From Phaseolus vulgaris (Eukaryota > Streptophyta > Magnoliopsida > Fabales > Fabaceae): a stretch of 64,000 bases of DNA. The notes beneath the pieces were generated by a model, which made no database searches, was not told where the DNA came from, and saw only the letters and a list, made by a program, of their open reading frames with translations. This document shows, piece after piece, positions 40,522 to 51,815 of this stretch (positions are counted from its first letter, which is position 1; every line of letters starts with the position of its first letter). A program made the position numbers and the translations under genes. The stretch is taken from positions 14,833,030 through 14,897,029 of the forward strand of contig NC_023753.2 of assembly GCF_000499845.2 (NCBI RefSeq), in the 5' to 3' direction.

Positions 40522-42711
40522 GTGTTAGTCCAAGAGCAGGACCAGAGTCAGAAGCCCATCTATTTCGTAAGCAAGGCCTTACAGGGAGCTGAGACGAGGT
40601 ACCAAGCGCTAGAGAAGGCGGCGTTGGCGGTAGTATTTTCTGCCAGGAGGCTCCGTCATTACTTCCACAGCTTTACGGTGGTGGTGATGACCAACCTCCC
40701 TATACAGAAAGTGCTGCAGAAGCCGGATGTGGCGGGAAGAATGGTGCGCTGGGCGGTAGAACTGTCAGAATTCGACATCCAGTATGAGCCTAGAGGATCC
40801 ATCAAAGGGCAGGTGTACGCAGATTTTATAGCGGAACTGTCGCCCGGAGGTGAGCAAGAGGTGGAGGTGAGTTCGCAGTGGCTGCTTTCGGTTGATGGCT
40901 CTTCCAACCAACAAGGGAGCGGTGCGGGAATAGTCTTGGAGGAACCCGACGGCATGCTGATCGAGCAGGCCCTGCGCTTCGCCTTCAAGGCAAGTAACAA
41001 TAAGGCAGAATATGAAGCCCTGATAGCAGGAATGCTCCTGGCCAAGGAGATGGGCGCACAGAACCTCCTGGTGAAGAGCGACTCCCAGCTGATTACGGGG
41101 CAGGTGTCGGGTGAGTTCCAGGCGAAGGACCCACAGATGGCAGCGTATCTGAAATACGTCCAGTTGTTGAAGGGAGCATTCAACGCTCTTGAGCTGATAC
41201 ATGTCCCGAGGGAGCAGAATGCCAGAGCTAACCTGCTTGCAAAGCTGGCCAGCTCAGGCAAGGGGGGTAGACAAAGGACAGTGATCCAGGAGACTCTCAA
41301 AGCTCCGCGTAGATTCGTGGAAGACAATAGGGTGGATGTCCTCCAGATTTATACATCAAGGGGAAGGCCGAGGAGTCATTGCTCTTTGACCCAAGATACG
41401 TAGAGGGCGCCCCGCATCAGCATGTACGCGGGTGTGCCTGAAGAAGAGCAGATGCAGGTATGCGTTCTGGCCAGGGGAGACACCTGGATGACGCCCTACA
41501 AGCGATACCTGGCGGATGGGGCTCTCCCAGTGGAGCCTGAAGAAGGTAAAAAGGTCAAAAGAAATGCCGCAAGATATACTTTGGTGGATGGGGTGCTGTT
41601 CAGGCACGGTTTCACTCACCCTATCCTAACATGCGTCAGTGGCGATGAGTGCACCAGGATAATGGCAGAACTACACGAAGGCATCTGCGGGAGCCACGTA
41701 GGGGGAAGATCCTTAGCCTCCAAGGTAATACGCGCAGGTTTCTTCTGGCCAACAGTGAAAGAGGACTGCGCACGGCACGCCCAGCGGTGTAGGCAATGCC
41801 AAAAGCACGCCGACTGGCACAAGGCGCCGCCAGAAGAGTTGCGGTCCATATACAGCCCGTGGCCTTTCCATACATGGGGAATCGACATCCTGGGCCCCTT
41901 CCCACTGGCGATCAGGCATATGAAGTATTTGATCGTTGCCATCGAATACTTCACTAAATGGATAGAGGCAGAGCCCGTGGCACAAATCACAGCGCACAAA
42001 GTACAACATTTTGTGTGGAAGAACATTGTGTGCCGTTTTGGCGTACCTAGGCGGCTGATATCCGACAACGGAACCCAATTCGCCAGTCAACAGTTGAGAA
42101 ACCTATGTGCTGAGGTAGGCATTAAACAGGTGTTTGCATCAGTTGAGCACCCCCAGACTAATGGGCAGGTAGAATCGGCAAACAGAGTTCTGCTGAGGGG
42201 GTTAAAAAGAAGGTTAGAGAAAGCCAAAGGGGCGTGGGCGGAAGAGGTACCAAGGATCGTATGGGCATATCACACCACGCCCCAATCCTCTACTATGGAG
42301 ACGCCTTTCAGTTTGGTTTACGGGTCGGATGCGATGATCCCGGTAGAAATACATGAGAGCTCGCCACGTTTTCAAAACTTTGTGGCGGAGGAATCCAATG
42401 AAGAGAGGCGGGTAAACCTGGATCTGCTAGACGAGGCCAGGGAAGAAGCTAGAATAAAAGCTGAAGCGACGAAGAGAAGAGTAGAGCGGCAATATAGCTC
42501 TAAGGTAAAGCCGCGACAGTTTCAGGTCGGCGACCTAGTGATGAGGAAAGCTCACCCCTACGAGTTGGAGAATAAGCTGTCTCCCAAGTGGACCGGACCC
42601 TTTAGAGTTACTGAGGCTAAGGGCAACGGTTCGTACAACCTGGAGACTTTAGATGGAGGTCCTATCCCACGCAGTTGGAATGCAGCCAACCTAAAATTTT
42701 ATTTCAGTTGA
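40522..42711 (+). pseudogene. pol: RNase H, second RNase H and integrase of D
   Basis: 40522-41403 holds the gypsy RNase H (YFVSKALQGAETRYQALEKAA) and the archaeal-type second RNase H (LSVDGSSNQQGSGAG, LIHVPREQNARANLLAKLAS). One TAG at 41401-41403 precedes the integrase part. 41422-42711 has the HHCC domain (HEGICGSHVGGR, CRQCQKH), the DDE core (D in WGIDILGPF, D in LISDNGTQF, E in PQTNGQVES) and the C-terminal tail ending LKFYFS. The integrase frame is undamaged although the element has no gag or RT. Confidence 0.9.
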
Positions 42712-43041
42712 CTTAAAAGAAGTGCCTTGGTTTTTAGCCTGTATCTTTCTCCGTTTGAAGTAAGGTAAGGCGTCGCCAAGAGAAGGCGTCGCCAAGAAAG
42801 AAGGCGTCGCCTAGGTCAAGGCGTCGTCAAGAAAGAAGGCGTCGCCTGGATGGAGGCGGGCGCCGTTGGTGAACATGGCGAAGGAAAGTGCACAATATGC
42901 GAAATGTATGCAGAGTAAAGTGACGTTGCAAAAATCAATTGATATAGAAAAAGTTGGTGTTACAAGCAATGTTCAATACAATGGAAGTAGCCCAAATGGG
43001 GCGAATATTACAACTCATGCAAGCCACAAAAGAGCCACTTT
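42712..43041 (+). repeat. GGCGTCGCC repeat cluster downstream of D integrase
   Basis: Five AAGGCGTCGCC-like units lie at 42766-42846, spaced 14-23 bp. The rest of the stretch shows no gene. The same 9-mer clusters in the LTRs of D and F and in F's spacer. Confidence 0.75.
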
Positions 43042-44007
43042 TCAGTGGTCATCAGAATCAGCACTGGAGGAAGGCGAAGCCCCTTTCCCAGCCCGCAGAG
43101 CTCGAGTAAGTCGTGTCCTCCTTTCTTGGTTTATTTTCGAACCTGCACCAAGGAAGATAAATGTGTCAGAGATACCATGAGGCAAGACATGCACGTACAG
43201 AAAACAACAAAGGCCGGAGTTTCTAGGGCAGCGACTCTTACATATGTACTTTTCGAGAGTTCCAGCGTTGAACTCCAGGCTGATCAAAGTGGCAGAGTCA
43301 AAACCTCCCGCCTCAGCAAGAATCCGGCAAGCTATTTGATCACTTGGAGCCAGCTTCTTGAAGGGTTTGGTTTTGAGGGCCCTCGTCTCTCTCACCCAGT
43401 ACAGCGGAAACCCATCCAGAGCGTCGGGAACAAGGTCAGTACGGCAGATCTTGAAGAACCGGCCTTTCCACCCGGAGAACGAGCTTTGGAAGGGTGTGAA
43501 GAGAACTCTCCCGGGTACATTACTGAGAGTTACCCAGAGGTTGTGTCTCTGCCTCTTCACCTCAAAGAAGTGAAGAAAGAGGTCAACCGAGGGTGCACAA
43601 CCTAGAAACCCGAAGAGAATGTCGAAGGCTTTGACAAAGGCCTAGCTGTTGGGGTATAACTGGGCCGGAGCAACGTTGATCTCCGACAGCAGTTCCTTCT
43701 CGAACCAGGAGAAGGGTAGGCGCACTCCGATGGTCTTGAACACCACCTGGTAAAAGTAAAAGAAAGGGACCCCTTCGTTGGCCCGTTCGTCTCCACATAC
43801 TGGCTCCCCTAGAGTGCAAGGGAGCACAGCGATGTTGTCGTCATGCCTCCTCGCGAAGGCTCGGAGGTCATAAGAACACGAATCTCCTTTGTGCTCCCTT
43901 ATGGCCCTGGTAGCGAGTAAGCACGAACACTCATCAAGAAGTTCACTCGAAGCCCAGGGATACAAGTCCTTGGGACTGACCCTGGAGGAAGCAGCATGAG
44001 AAGACAT
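43042..44007 (-). pseudogene. Antisense accessory gene of D, copy 2 (short)
   Basis: ATG at 44007. The frame has LYPWASSELLDEC, LPFSWFEKELLSEIN, QLYPNS followed by TAG (43642-43644) where homologues have Trp, then AFVKAFD, VDLFLHFFEVK, GWKGRFFKI, DGFPLYWV. It is the same domain as in E and D copy 1. A phase-1 donor ATAT|GTAAGAG (43241) and acceptor TTGGTGCAG (43143) give a 99-bp intron that is itself open, so the frame continues with or without splicing into a short exon 2 (RTRLTRALRAGKGASPSSS) ending at 43042. The coiled coil and tail are absent. A CCACGTGGC box lies 235 bp upstream. Confidence 0.7.
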
Positions 44008-45346
44008 TCTTTAACAAGATCAGGGATTGTCAAGGGTGTAGGGACTGCCGGAAATGCAAGAGTCGAGCGAGGGGAGCGAATGCTGGAACAACCCTTCGTG
44101 AGAAAAGAAAGGGTGCAAGAAGAGAGAACGTAAGTAGGTTATGAAGAGTGGGAAAATGATGAGGATAGTTTCAGAGTTTGAAGAGTTAAATAAAGCGGTT
44201 AGAGCGCCAAACGACGCGAATGGATGCACCTCACGATCGAACCACGTGGCAGCAAATGGAAGGGTGGCCCTGACACCCCTGGTTAAGCTCAGAACACGTC
44301 GTATCAATAGAATACCTGATGGTACGATGCGCCGTCGAAAGGGGATCAGGGGCACAGTAGGAGTCAAGATCAAATCGAATGACTGGATGTCCCATTAGCC
44401 ATACAGAAAGCGCCACGTAGATCAAGTTGAATGACTGAATGTCTCATCAGCTATACAGGGAGCGCCTCGTGGAAGATACGGGAAGGGCCTTGAGCTCTTC
44501 GCTGCCCCCAGGCATCGACCAAGCCCAAGGTCAAAGTCAATGTCAAGTTAGGGACGACGCCCAAGGCGACACTAGCATGAAACGCCCGAGGCGTCGCTTG
44601 GAATGACATAAAGGACGACGCCAGCATGAGACGTCGCGGGCGTCGCCAACCCAAATATCAGCAGGATCGCCTCCCTGATACCCACAGGTAGGAAAGACTG
44701 TGGAGGGAGACAAAATTGAAGGGGGCAGAGTTAGTTGCTGGCGTCATCTCCCCGATACCCACGGGTAGGAAAGACTGTGGAGGGAGATAAGACCGCCAAA
44801 CGCCAGCGAATTGCTGGCAGGGTGTTCCCCGATACCTATGGGAAGGAAAGACCATAGAGGGAACGACCCCCCCCCCCCCCCCCCCCCCAAAGCACTCGAC
44901 GTTTTAGACACCCGGGGACGATACGGCGCTGCTGTAGCAGGCCTCTCCTTAGGCGTGGGCGTCGGGGGCTAAGGATCAAGGAGAGAACCGTTTCGGTGTT
45001 AGAGACACCCCGTGGACGATACGACGTCACTAGGTGAGCCTCTCCATGGGCGTGAGGGTTGGCACGCGACCTTTCCCGGTCATACAAGGCTGCCCAACGA
45101 AGCGAAAGAAGCGAGTATAATACAAACAAAACAACCGAAGCACGCGAAGGCAAAGAACGATGATGAGATCACATAAGCAGAATTTTATACTGCGAAGGAA
45201 CAAAAGCAGTCATACGAACACCCAAATTTGTAGCAAGAGTACGAATGGTTCAAAGAATTACAAGTTTAACAGAGAAAGTCAAAAGTAAAGGTAAAGTATA
45301 AAGATATTAAGCTTGAAGGTGAAGGTGGCGGGTGAGAGACAGCGGT
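44008..45346 (-). other. Promoter of copy 2 and LTR-like remnants in D
   Basis: CCACGTGGC at 44242-44250 is upstream of copy 2. A 52-bp tandem duplication spans about 44368-44472. From about 44505 the sequence resembles Tat LTR starts (AAGGTCAAAGTCAATGTCAAG), and the LTR block CCCGATACCCA...GGTAGGAAAGAC occurs three times (about 44677, 44752, 44828). A run of 22 C is at 44867-44888. Degenerate TTTTAGACACCCGGGGACGATACG-type blocks (written in part) lie at 44902 and 44998. No intact gene is present. Confidence 0.55.
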
Positions 45347-47632
45347 TCAGTCATCCAAGTCCATGGGCACGACCTTCCCGTCGACGACATGGTGTGTGGG
45401 GTCGCAGTTCGAAATATTGATGCCAGGGTTCTCGCAGGACGCCTGGGTCAGAGCCTCTTGGAACCCCTCCTCGAAAGTACCCGTCATCTCCTGGATGAGG
45501 GCCTTTTTGTCCTTCTCTAGCTCCTCAACGGCGGCATCCCCAGAGGTCACCTGCTTCTCCAGAGCCTCCTTCTCCACGCGAAGCCGACTGACCTCGACCT
45601 GTAGTTTGTCGTAGTCAGCATGGAGAAGGTCCATAGCTTTGGCCTGGGTGGCCATTTCCCCCTCCATCCGCTCCATCTTGTCAGCCTGCTCACGGCAACG
45701 GTCCTTCAGGTCCTTTTGAACTTCTGCATCAGTTTTGACCAATTCCTGAAGGCCCGTTACCTGGACTTGGAGGGCGACTTCCCGAGTATAAAAGCCAGCC
45801 TGGAGCTCCAATGCCTCTGCCAATTGCCTCTCAGTTTCTGCTTTGGACTCTTGCGCTTGCTTCAGAGAGATTTGGTAGGTTTCGTTCTGGCGTCCCAGGG
45901 TCCTGATTTCCTCCTCCAGAGTAGTCGCCTTTGTTTCCAAGGCCTGGAGAGTTTGAGCTTGCAGGACCGCGTTTCTGGCCTGGGCGCGCCATTCAAGGGC
46001 CACCGCCAAGAAGGCCCCCAAGTAGAAAGGCATGCCTTCCTTCCTGTCGGTGCCCTCTGGCAGAGTCCCGCCACTGAAGCCCCTCATTAGATGCATGATC
46101 GGAGGAGGGATGGCGATGAAATCGGGGGCGGCAGCGACGGGAGCAGGGGAAGCAATGGCTTCAGCCGGCGGCGGAGGCGGGGCAGATTCGGTGCCTTCGC
46201 CCCCTTCCTCTTGGAGTGTTATGGAAGGAAGTGAGGTCGCACTTGGGGGGTTGTCCATGAATGGGTTCCCTCCCTGGGGCGACGCCTCTACCAAAAGAGG
46301 AACCCGCGCAGATTTTCTTCTCTTGAAGGGTGCCACGCCTTCTGAGTCCTCATCATCTGATAGAATCTCCAAGACCCGTTTCCCTTTGCAAGGGGGGTTG
46401 GAGCCGGTGACGAAGCCGCGGCTAGGGGAACAGCGGCGATGGGTAGAGGAGAGCTGGGAGTCTGAAGTGCTGCGAGGCTGTGTGGAGATGACGGAGGCGA
46501 ACTAAGGGGAGCTTCGGCGGTGATCGGAGGAGGCGGTGACAGAGTTGGTGGGGGAATCGGATAGGCAGCGGGGGTGGAGGAGGCGCCCACCTTGGCGGCA
46601 CGTGCCTCCTTCATTGCTTTCGCCAGCATCATTCTCTTAGAAGCGCCCATCACCGATCCTACATCAAAATAGACCAAACAGCAAAAATTAGGACCAAAGC
46701 AGCTATGCAAAATTACAACACACATGGAGGCGTGAAATGCAAGTAACATGGCACAATATACAACGAGTAGAATAGTCTGGGGGAACAAACGTCCGGTGGC
46801 AGGCTGTTCACAACAAGAAGGATGAGGGAAGAGTCCCCTTACCAAAGTAGGTGGTCAGGGCGTGAGCATTGTACTCGCTAGCAACAAGCTTCAAGGTATC
46901 AAAAACGATCCCCAACCCGGCCAAGGCTTTGCTTACCTCCTTATCGGCGGGAGATAGCTCTTCCAGGGTTTTGGCCCTGAGCAGTTTAGGGCGCTCCGTC
47001 CAGTAAAGGGGGAAGCCATCCAAAGCTGTGGGATCGTGCTTGGCGCTGCACACCCTGAAGAACTTCCCTTTCCAGTTCTTGTAAGAATTTTGGAAGAGGG
47101 AGAGGAGGATCCTGCCCGCGATCCCGGAAAAGCTTACCCAGAAGCTTTTCCCCTGCTTTTTCACCTCAAAGAAATGCAGGAAGACATCTACAGAAGGGAG
47201 GATACCCAGGTGTCCGCAAAGAATTTGGAAACCCCTCACGAATGCCCAGCTGTTGGGATGCAGCTGGGCGGGGGCAGTATTGATTTCAGTGAGGAGTTCC
47301 CGTTCAAAGGGGGTGAATAGGAGACGTACTCCTACGCGTTTGAACACGGTCTGGTACATGAAGAAGAAGGGTTTCCCCTTTCTAGGTCTGTCGTCCAAAC
47401 AAACAGGTTCTCCAGGCCTGCCGGGACGGACGGATATGTGGGCGTCGTGTGTGCGGCAGAAGGCGTTAAAGTTGTACAAATGGGGATCCCCACGATGAGC
47501 TTCCAGGTCCTGGAAGGAAGTCAGGCTGGTGCATTCGCTCAGGAGCTCGTCGGGGGCCCATGGGTAGAAGGCTTTGTAGTTGGACTTGGGGGTCGTGGGG
47601 GAGGAATCAGGCTTCGCGTTCGCGCGCGTCAT
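45347..47632 (-). pseudogene. Antisense accessory gene of D, copy 1, two exons
   Basis: Exon 1 is 47632-46843, intron 46842-46659, exon 2 46658-45347, about 700 codons. Exon 1 has FYPWAPDELLSEC, PFERELLTEINTAPAQLHPNSWAFVRGF, VDVFLHFFEVK, NWKGKFFRV, the same domain as E. Exon 2 has a basic start (GASKRMMLAKAMKEARAAK), a Pro-rich linker, an acidic-basic patch DDEDSEGVAPFKRRK, KEGMPFYLGAF, a long coiled coil and the tail HHVVDGKVVPMDLDD. The single defect I see is a one-base shift in a C run near 46390. It is the best-preserved antisense gene of the window. Confidence 0.75.
46659..46842 (-). other. Coding intron of D copy 1 (184 bp, phase 1)
   Basis: Donor CTTTG|GTAAGGGG and acceptor TTTTGATGTAG|GATCG on the minus strand. 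Same place and phase as the 180-bp intron of E's gene. Without splicing the frame ends a few codons later. Confidence 0.7.
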
Positions 47633-48315
47633 GGTGTAAATAAATAGCTGGAGAAAGAAGAGAGGAAAAAGGGTTTAGCAAGTGTAGCCATGGCAGGAAG
47701 GGGAGAGAGCCCCAGGAAACATCACCCATGCGAGAAAACCCAGAGGAGGAAGGAGAAGCGGAGAAACGCAGTAATGCATGAATAACAACAGTCCCAGGCA
47801 GTTCAATAAATCATATAATGCGACGAAAGGGAAGGGTCGTGAGTACTCGAAATCGTACCTTTGCTATCGGAGTGAAGGCAGTAGAAGAGCACAAGGAGGA
47901 GAGAATCGCAATTGCAGAGAAAAAGGGTTTGAAGGCGATGAACAGTGCGGAGATGCAGAGAGAATGAATGTAACAATAGGGTGAGCGCGGGGTTTGGAGT
48001 AACTTAAACGTTACATTTCGTGGGATCGTGCCACGCGTCAAAGGATCAATTGCCCAAGGGAAACGCAAGGGTCTCTGGAGGATGGCCGCGCGATGGGCCA
48101 CGTGGCGCGCGATCAAGGGTAGCCCCAAAAGGTGTTATTATCATCATTTCAGAGGAGGTCCAATCAGTCAGTAAGAGCGCTCCTAGGGTTCAGAGAGCGT
48201 CACGTCAACAATTCGAGAATTGTTGAGTCAGCAGGGAATGACACGTCATCAGGATGGCACGTGGACGGCGTGGGTGAGGCTTTAGTCTTTGCGCTGAAGA
48301 CAAGTCTTCGGCTTA
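47633..48315 (-). promoter_or_regulatory. Promoter, leader exon and 5' UTR intron of D copy 1
   Basis: GCCACGTGGC at 48097-48106 and CACGTG at 48258-48263. A pyrimidine-rich leader ends in GCAAAG|GTACGA at 47859/47858; the candidate 5' UTR intron (47858-47648, 211 bp) ends in TTTCTCCAG, 15 nt before the ATG. The G-box-to-donor distance (about 240 bp) is close to that in E (about 205 bp). Confidence 0.55.
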
Positions 48316-48330
48316 AGACTGGGGGGCTTG
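48316..48330 (+). promoter_or_regulatory. Polypurine tract of D
   Basis: AAGACTGGGGGGCTTG directly before the LTR start TGTACC, with an AGTCTT/AAGACT stem just upstream. Nearly identical to E's. Confidence 0.8.
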
Positions 48331-49553
48331 TGTACCGTCCCGTATCCGGGCGTTGACTAAGTCAAGGTCAAAGTCAAAGACTGGAGAGTCAAAGTCAACG
48401 CAAGGCGTCGCATAGGTGGAGAGACGCCAACTGCCAGCATCGCCAAGAGGAAGCGCCGCCAGGACAAGGCGTCGCCTAGGTGATGGCGTCGCCCAACCAG
48501 GGCGTCGCCAGATCAAACAGTGCTAAAGCAAGGCAATCACGGTGTGGTTCCCCGATACCCATGGGTAGGAAAGACCATGGAGGGAGCAACGCCGTGGGGA
48601 GGCCTCAGGTCCCAATAACCCGGGGCAGTGATAAAGAGAAGGAAAAGGTGGCTTCAAGGCCATAGTAATAGTACCAGTGTAGGGCAGCCTGACTCGTGAA
48701 GTACTCCTGCCGCCCAGAGACGCCTTTGGGACCGATACGACTCAAGAGGAAGGTCACGCCCAGGGTAGCCGGGTGCAGGGTACGAGAGGAAGGCAGATAC
48801 GCTCTCAAAGTAAGTGACTAGATGATTGGGGGCATGAGTTGGCACCCAAAAAGTCACCCCTAGCGCAGTAGCACTCCCAAGCAGGAGGACTCACACGTAG
48901 AAACGTCCCCAGATGGGCAGAAACGCCCCCAGATAGGGTCACGGCGTCGTGAGGCCGTCCACGTGTACGACAGCCATGTCAGAATAGAAACACCCTTTAG
49001 TCAGGTGCCAGATAATTAAAGTCATTTAATACAGTTTCCGTTTCGAGCATTTAGGTACTATAATGGCTCCCAAGCGTTTCAACGTCTTAAATGCGCTACG
49101 TTTTCTAATTAGATACGCTGATTGAGTGCGTTACATTTGTAATTAAAGGCGCTTTAAGGCGCTTTTAATGCTTGGGTAGTTCAAATAGCGCTGAGAATGT
49201 TGGAAATAGGGTTCGAACTTTCTGCAAATTGACTAGAACTCTCTAGTTGCTTGCTCGTGCTTCAAGGTTACGAACAAAGGACTGGGGAATATTTTTGCCT
49301 GAGAGAGAGAACACAGACACACAATGCACAATTATTTCTTACCACCTTCAGAGTGCCATACGCGGTGCTCAGAGACGGAGGTGAACAGTTTTGGTGTTTC
49401 TTGCTGGCTGACTTGAGCGTCGGAGTGCAAACGGCCGCTAGGGCGCCTCTTTGTCCTCTTTTTTGCAGGAATCCACAGGCAATCAGTAGGAAGGAGTCCC
49501 TAGCTTACGGTTGAGGTCGCGCACGAAGACGTCCCGGTCAATTGGACGGAACA
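48331..49553 (+). repeat. 3' LTR of element D
   Basis: It matches 39258-40481 with about 16 differences by eye and is followed by the target duplication GTTTT. Confidence 0.95.
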
Positions 49554-49558
49554 GTTTT

Positions 49559-50986
49559 CAACAGAGAGAGATCTCTGAGGATCCTCCACTCTTTTGGAAG
49601 ATCACACTGTTTCAGATTTTCAATCGGTTGTTTCGCATAATCAATCAGTTGATTTTCTGTACAGTTTTCCAGATTCTTCAAGAAGATATTTTGTTCATCT
49701 TCTTCTGTACTGATCTTTGCTTGACCTTGCTCCGAATTGTTTGTTTCATAAAAAACAACATGCATTGATTCTTCTACAATCATAAGTTTCTTATTGTAAA
49801 CTCTATATGCATGGCTAGATAGGGAATAACCAAGGAAAATACCTTTGTCAACTTTTGCATCAAACTTACCCAGATTCTCTTTGCCATTGTTTAGGATGTA
49901 GCATCTACATCCAAATACCTTTAGGTGTCTTATGTGAGGCTTCCTTCCATTCAGCAGCTCGTATGGAGTCTTTTTCAGGATTGGTCTAATAAGAACTCGA
50001 TTCATCACATAACACGTTGTACTTACCGCATCAACCCAAAAGCACTTAGGCAAAGAAGATTCATTTAGGATGGTTCTTGCCAGTTCTTCAAGGGATTTAT
50101 TTTTCCTCTCCACCACTCCATTTTGTTGAGGTGTCCTTGGTGCAGAGAAGTTGTGGAAGATGCCTAGCTTGTTGCAAAAGTTGCTGAATTTCTCATTCTG
50201 AAATTCTCCACCATGGTCACTCCTAATTGCACCAATGTTGCTGCAACAAGTGTTTTGTAGTCTTTTTGCTAGCTTATTGAATTCAGAGTAAGTCTCCCCT
50301 TTTGAATGCAAGAATGTGGTCCATGTATACCTGGAAAAATCATCTACCACTACAAGATCATACAAATTACCTCCAAGGCTCATAGTTCTTGAAGGACCAA
50401 AAAGATCCATGTGTAGTAGCTCGAGAGGTTCTGAAGTGGAAACAAAGCTTTTCAGTTTAAAAGATTGTCTTGTTTGTGTCTCGTTTTGGCAAGCCTCACA
50501 CGCATGTTCCTTCTTAAACTTGAGTTTGGGTAAGCCAATAACAAGATCATTTGAAATCAATTTATTCAAGTGATTCATATGTATATGAGCAAACCTTCTG
50601 TGCCAAAGGCATGATTCCTCATGCTTTGTTAAGAGACAACCAATAGATGTAGAGTTACAGATATCAAGTAGATAGACATTGTTTGATCTCTTACCAACAC
50701 GTAGAACTTCCTTTGAGTTAGGTAGACAAATTTCACATGTGTTAGTTCTGAATGTGACTTGGTAGCCTCTGTCACAGAGCTGGCTTATGTTGAGAAGGTT
50801 ATGTTTGAGCCCTTCTACATAGAAAATATCATAAATTAGAAAGCTATTTTCATTACCTATGGTACCTTTGCCAAGGATCTTTCCTTTGTTATTGTCTCCA
50901 TAGGTCACATGCCCTTCCTGTTTAAGAGTGATGCTAACAAACTTTGATGCATCTCCAGTCATGAGTTTGGAGCAGCCATTATCCAA
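49559..50986 (-). pseudogene. pol: C pol, protease-integrase segment between D and H
   Basis: The protease start reads YLDNGCSKLMTGD, so the catalytic DSG triplet is DNG. Then GAG-pre-integrase LWHRRFAHIHMNH, integrase LHMDLFGPS, RSDHGGEFQN, PQQNGVVERKN, and the linker with motif doublet ENQLIDYAKQPIENL before LPKEWRIL. It is an open frame up to the D insertion. Across D the linker continues into 39257 with a shortened sequence. Confidence 0.85.
49619..49656. repeat. Motif doublet inside pol coding sequence (C)
   Basis: CAATCGGTTGTTT at 49621 and CAATCAGTTGATTTT at 49642, 21 nt apart, between integrase and RT. J has a doublet at the same place (62208 and 62229); B has none there. Confidence 0.7.
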
Positions 50987-51005
50987 GTACCATAGATGTT
51001 GTTTT

Positions 51006-51640
51006 TGTTGGGTTTAATAGTGCCTAAGTTCAAGAGGTGTGTGTGTGTGGGCGGGGAGGGGGGGGGGGGGTTGGGGGGTGAATTGAGCTTATAAAACTTT
51101 CGCACAAATTCAGTTTTATCACTGGACAAAGTAAAAGAATCTATTTATTTTTATATGAACAAATTTATTTTTCTGCTTATATTAACGAAACTGTAATTCA
51201 GAGATGTGAGTTCCTGATATTAAGTGGATTGATTAACAGGCAAATATCACACTAATTTTGGGAGAGGAAAATCAGAGAGTTGAACCAGTTCATAATTCTT
51301 CAATATTAAAAGTACACTTGAATACACTTGTTAATTGATTGAGTTGATTTACATAGAATCCAGTACTTTAATTATTTCTAACAATACACTCAGTTTTACA
51401 CGAGTTATTCAGATGGTTTTCCAGAAAACAAGAACAGCAAACCCAGAATGAACAGATTCAACTTCAATTGAATAGATTTATTTCTTGACAGATCAGCATA
51501 TGCAACAATTATTAAGTGTAGAGATTAAGGAAGAGATGAACACACCACAATTATACTGGTTCACTCAAATGAGCTACATCCAATCTCACCTAATCCAAGG
51601 TGAAATCCACGAAAGAACAATTCAAAACAATTACACAACC
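51006..51640 (-). repeat. Partial LTR of H
   Basis: It matches the first about 630 bp of B's LTR, including TTATACTGGTTCACTC, then jumps at about 51640 to the sequence just inside B's 3' LTR (CCCCTTTGGATTCATCAAAC). A long GT and G run is at 51038-51072. Confidence 0.7.
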
Positions 51641-51815
51641 ACTATTCTCCCCCTTTGGATTCATCAAACAACATGGAGAAATATAAATCCAGATAACAAT
51701 CAAACATAACAGTCCAGAAAACATTACAAATTGTTCAACAGAAACAGAATGCAAAAACATAAACTAGGAGAAAGATAAGCATAGAAACAAGGCACTTCTA
51801 ATCCTTGTAGTACAA

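Larger units (their letters stand above)
39258..49553 (+). mobile_element. Element D: Tat-lineage Ty3/gypsy deletion derivative with two antisense genes
   Basis: LTRs are 39258-40481 (1224 bp) and 48331-49553 (1223 bp), about 16 differences by eye, with target duplication GTTTT at 39253-39257 and 49554-49558. After the primer site the element goes straight to RNase H: gag, protease and nearly all RT are deleted. Two copies of the antisense accessory gene occupy the 3' half on the minus strand. Confidence 0.95.
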
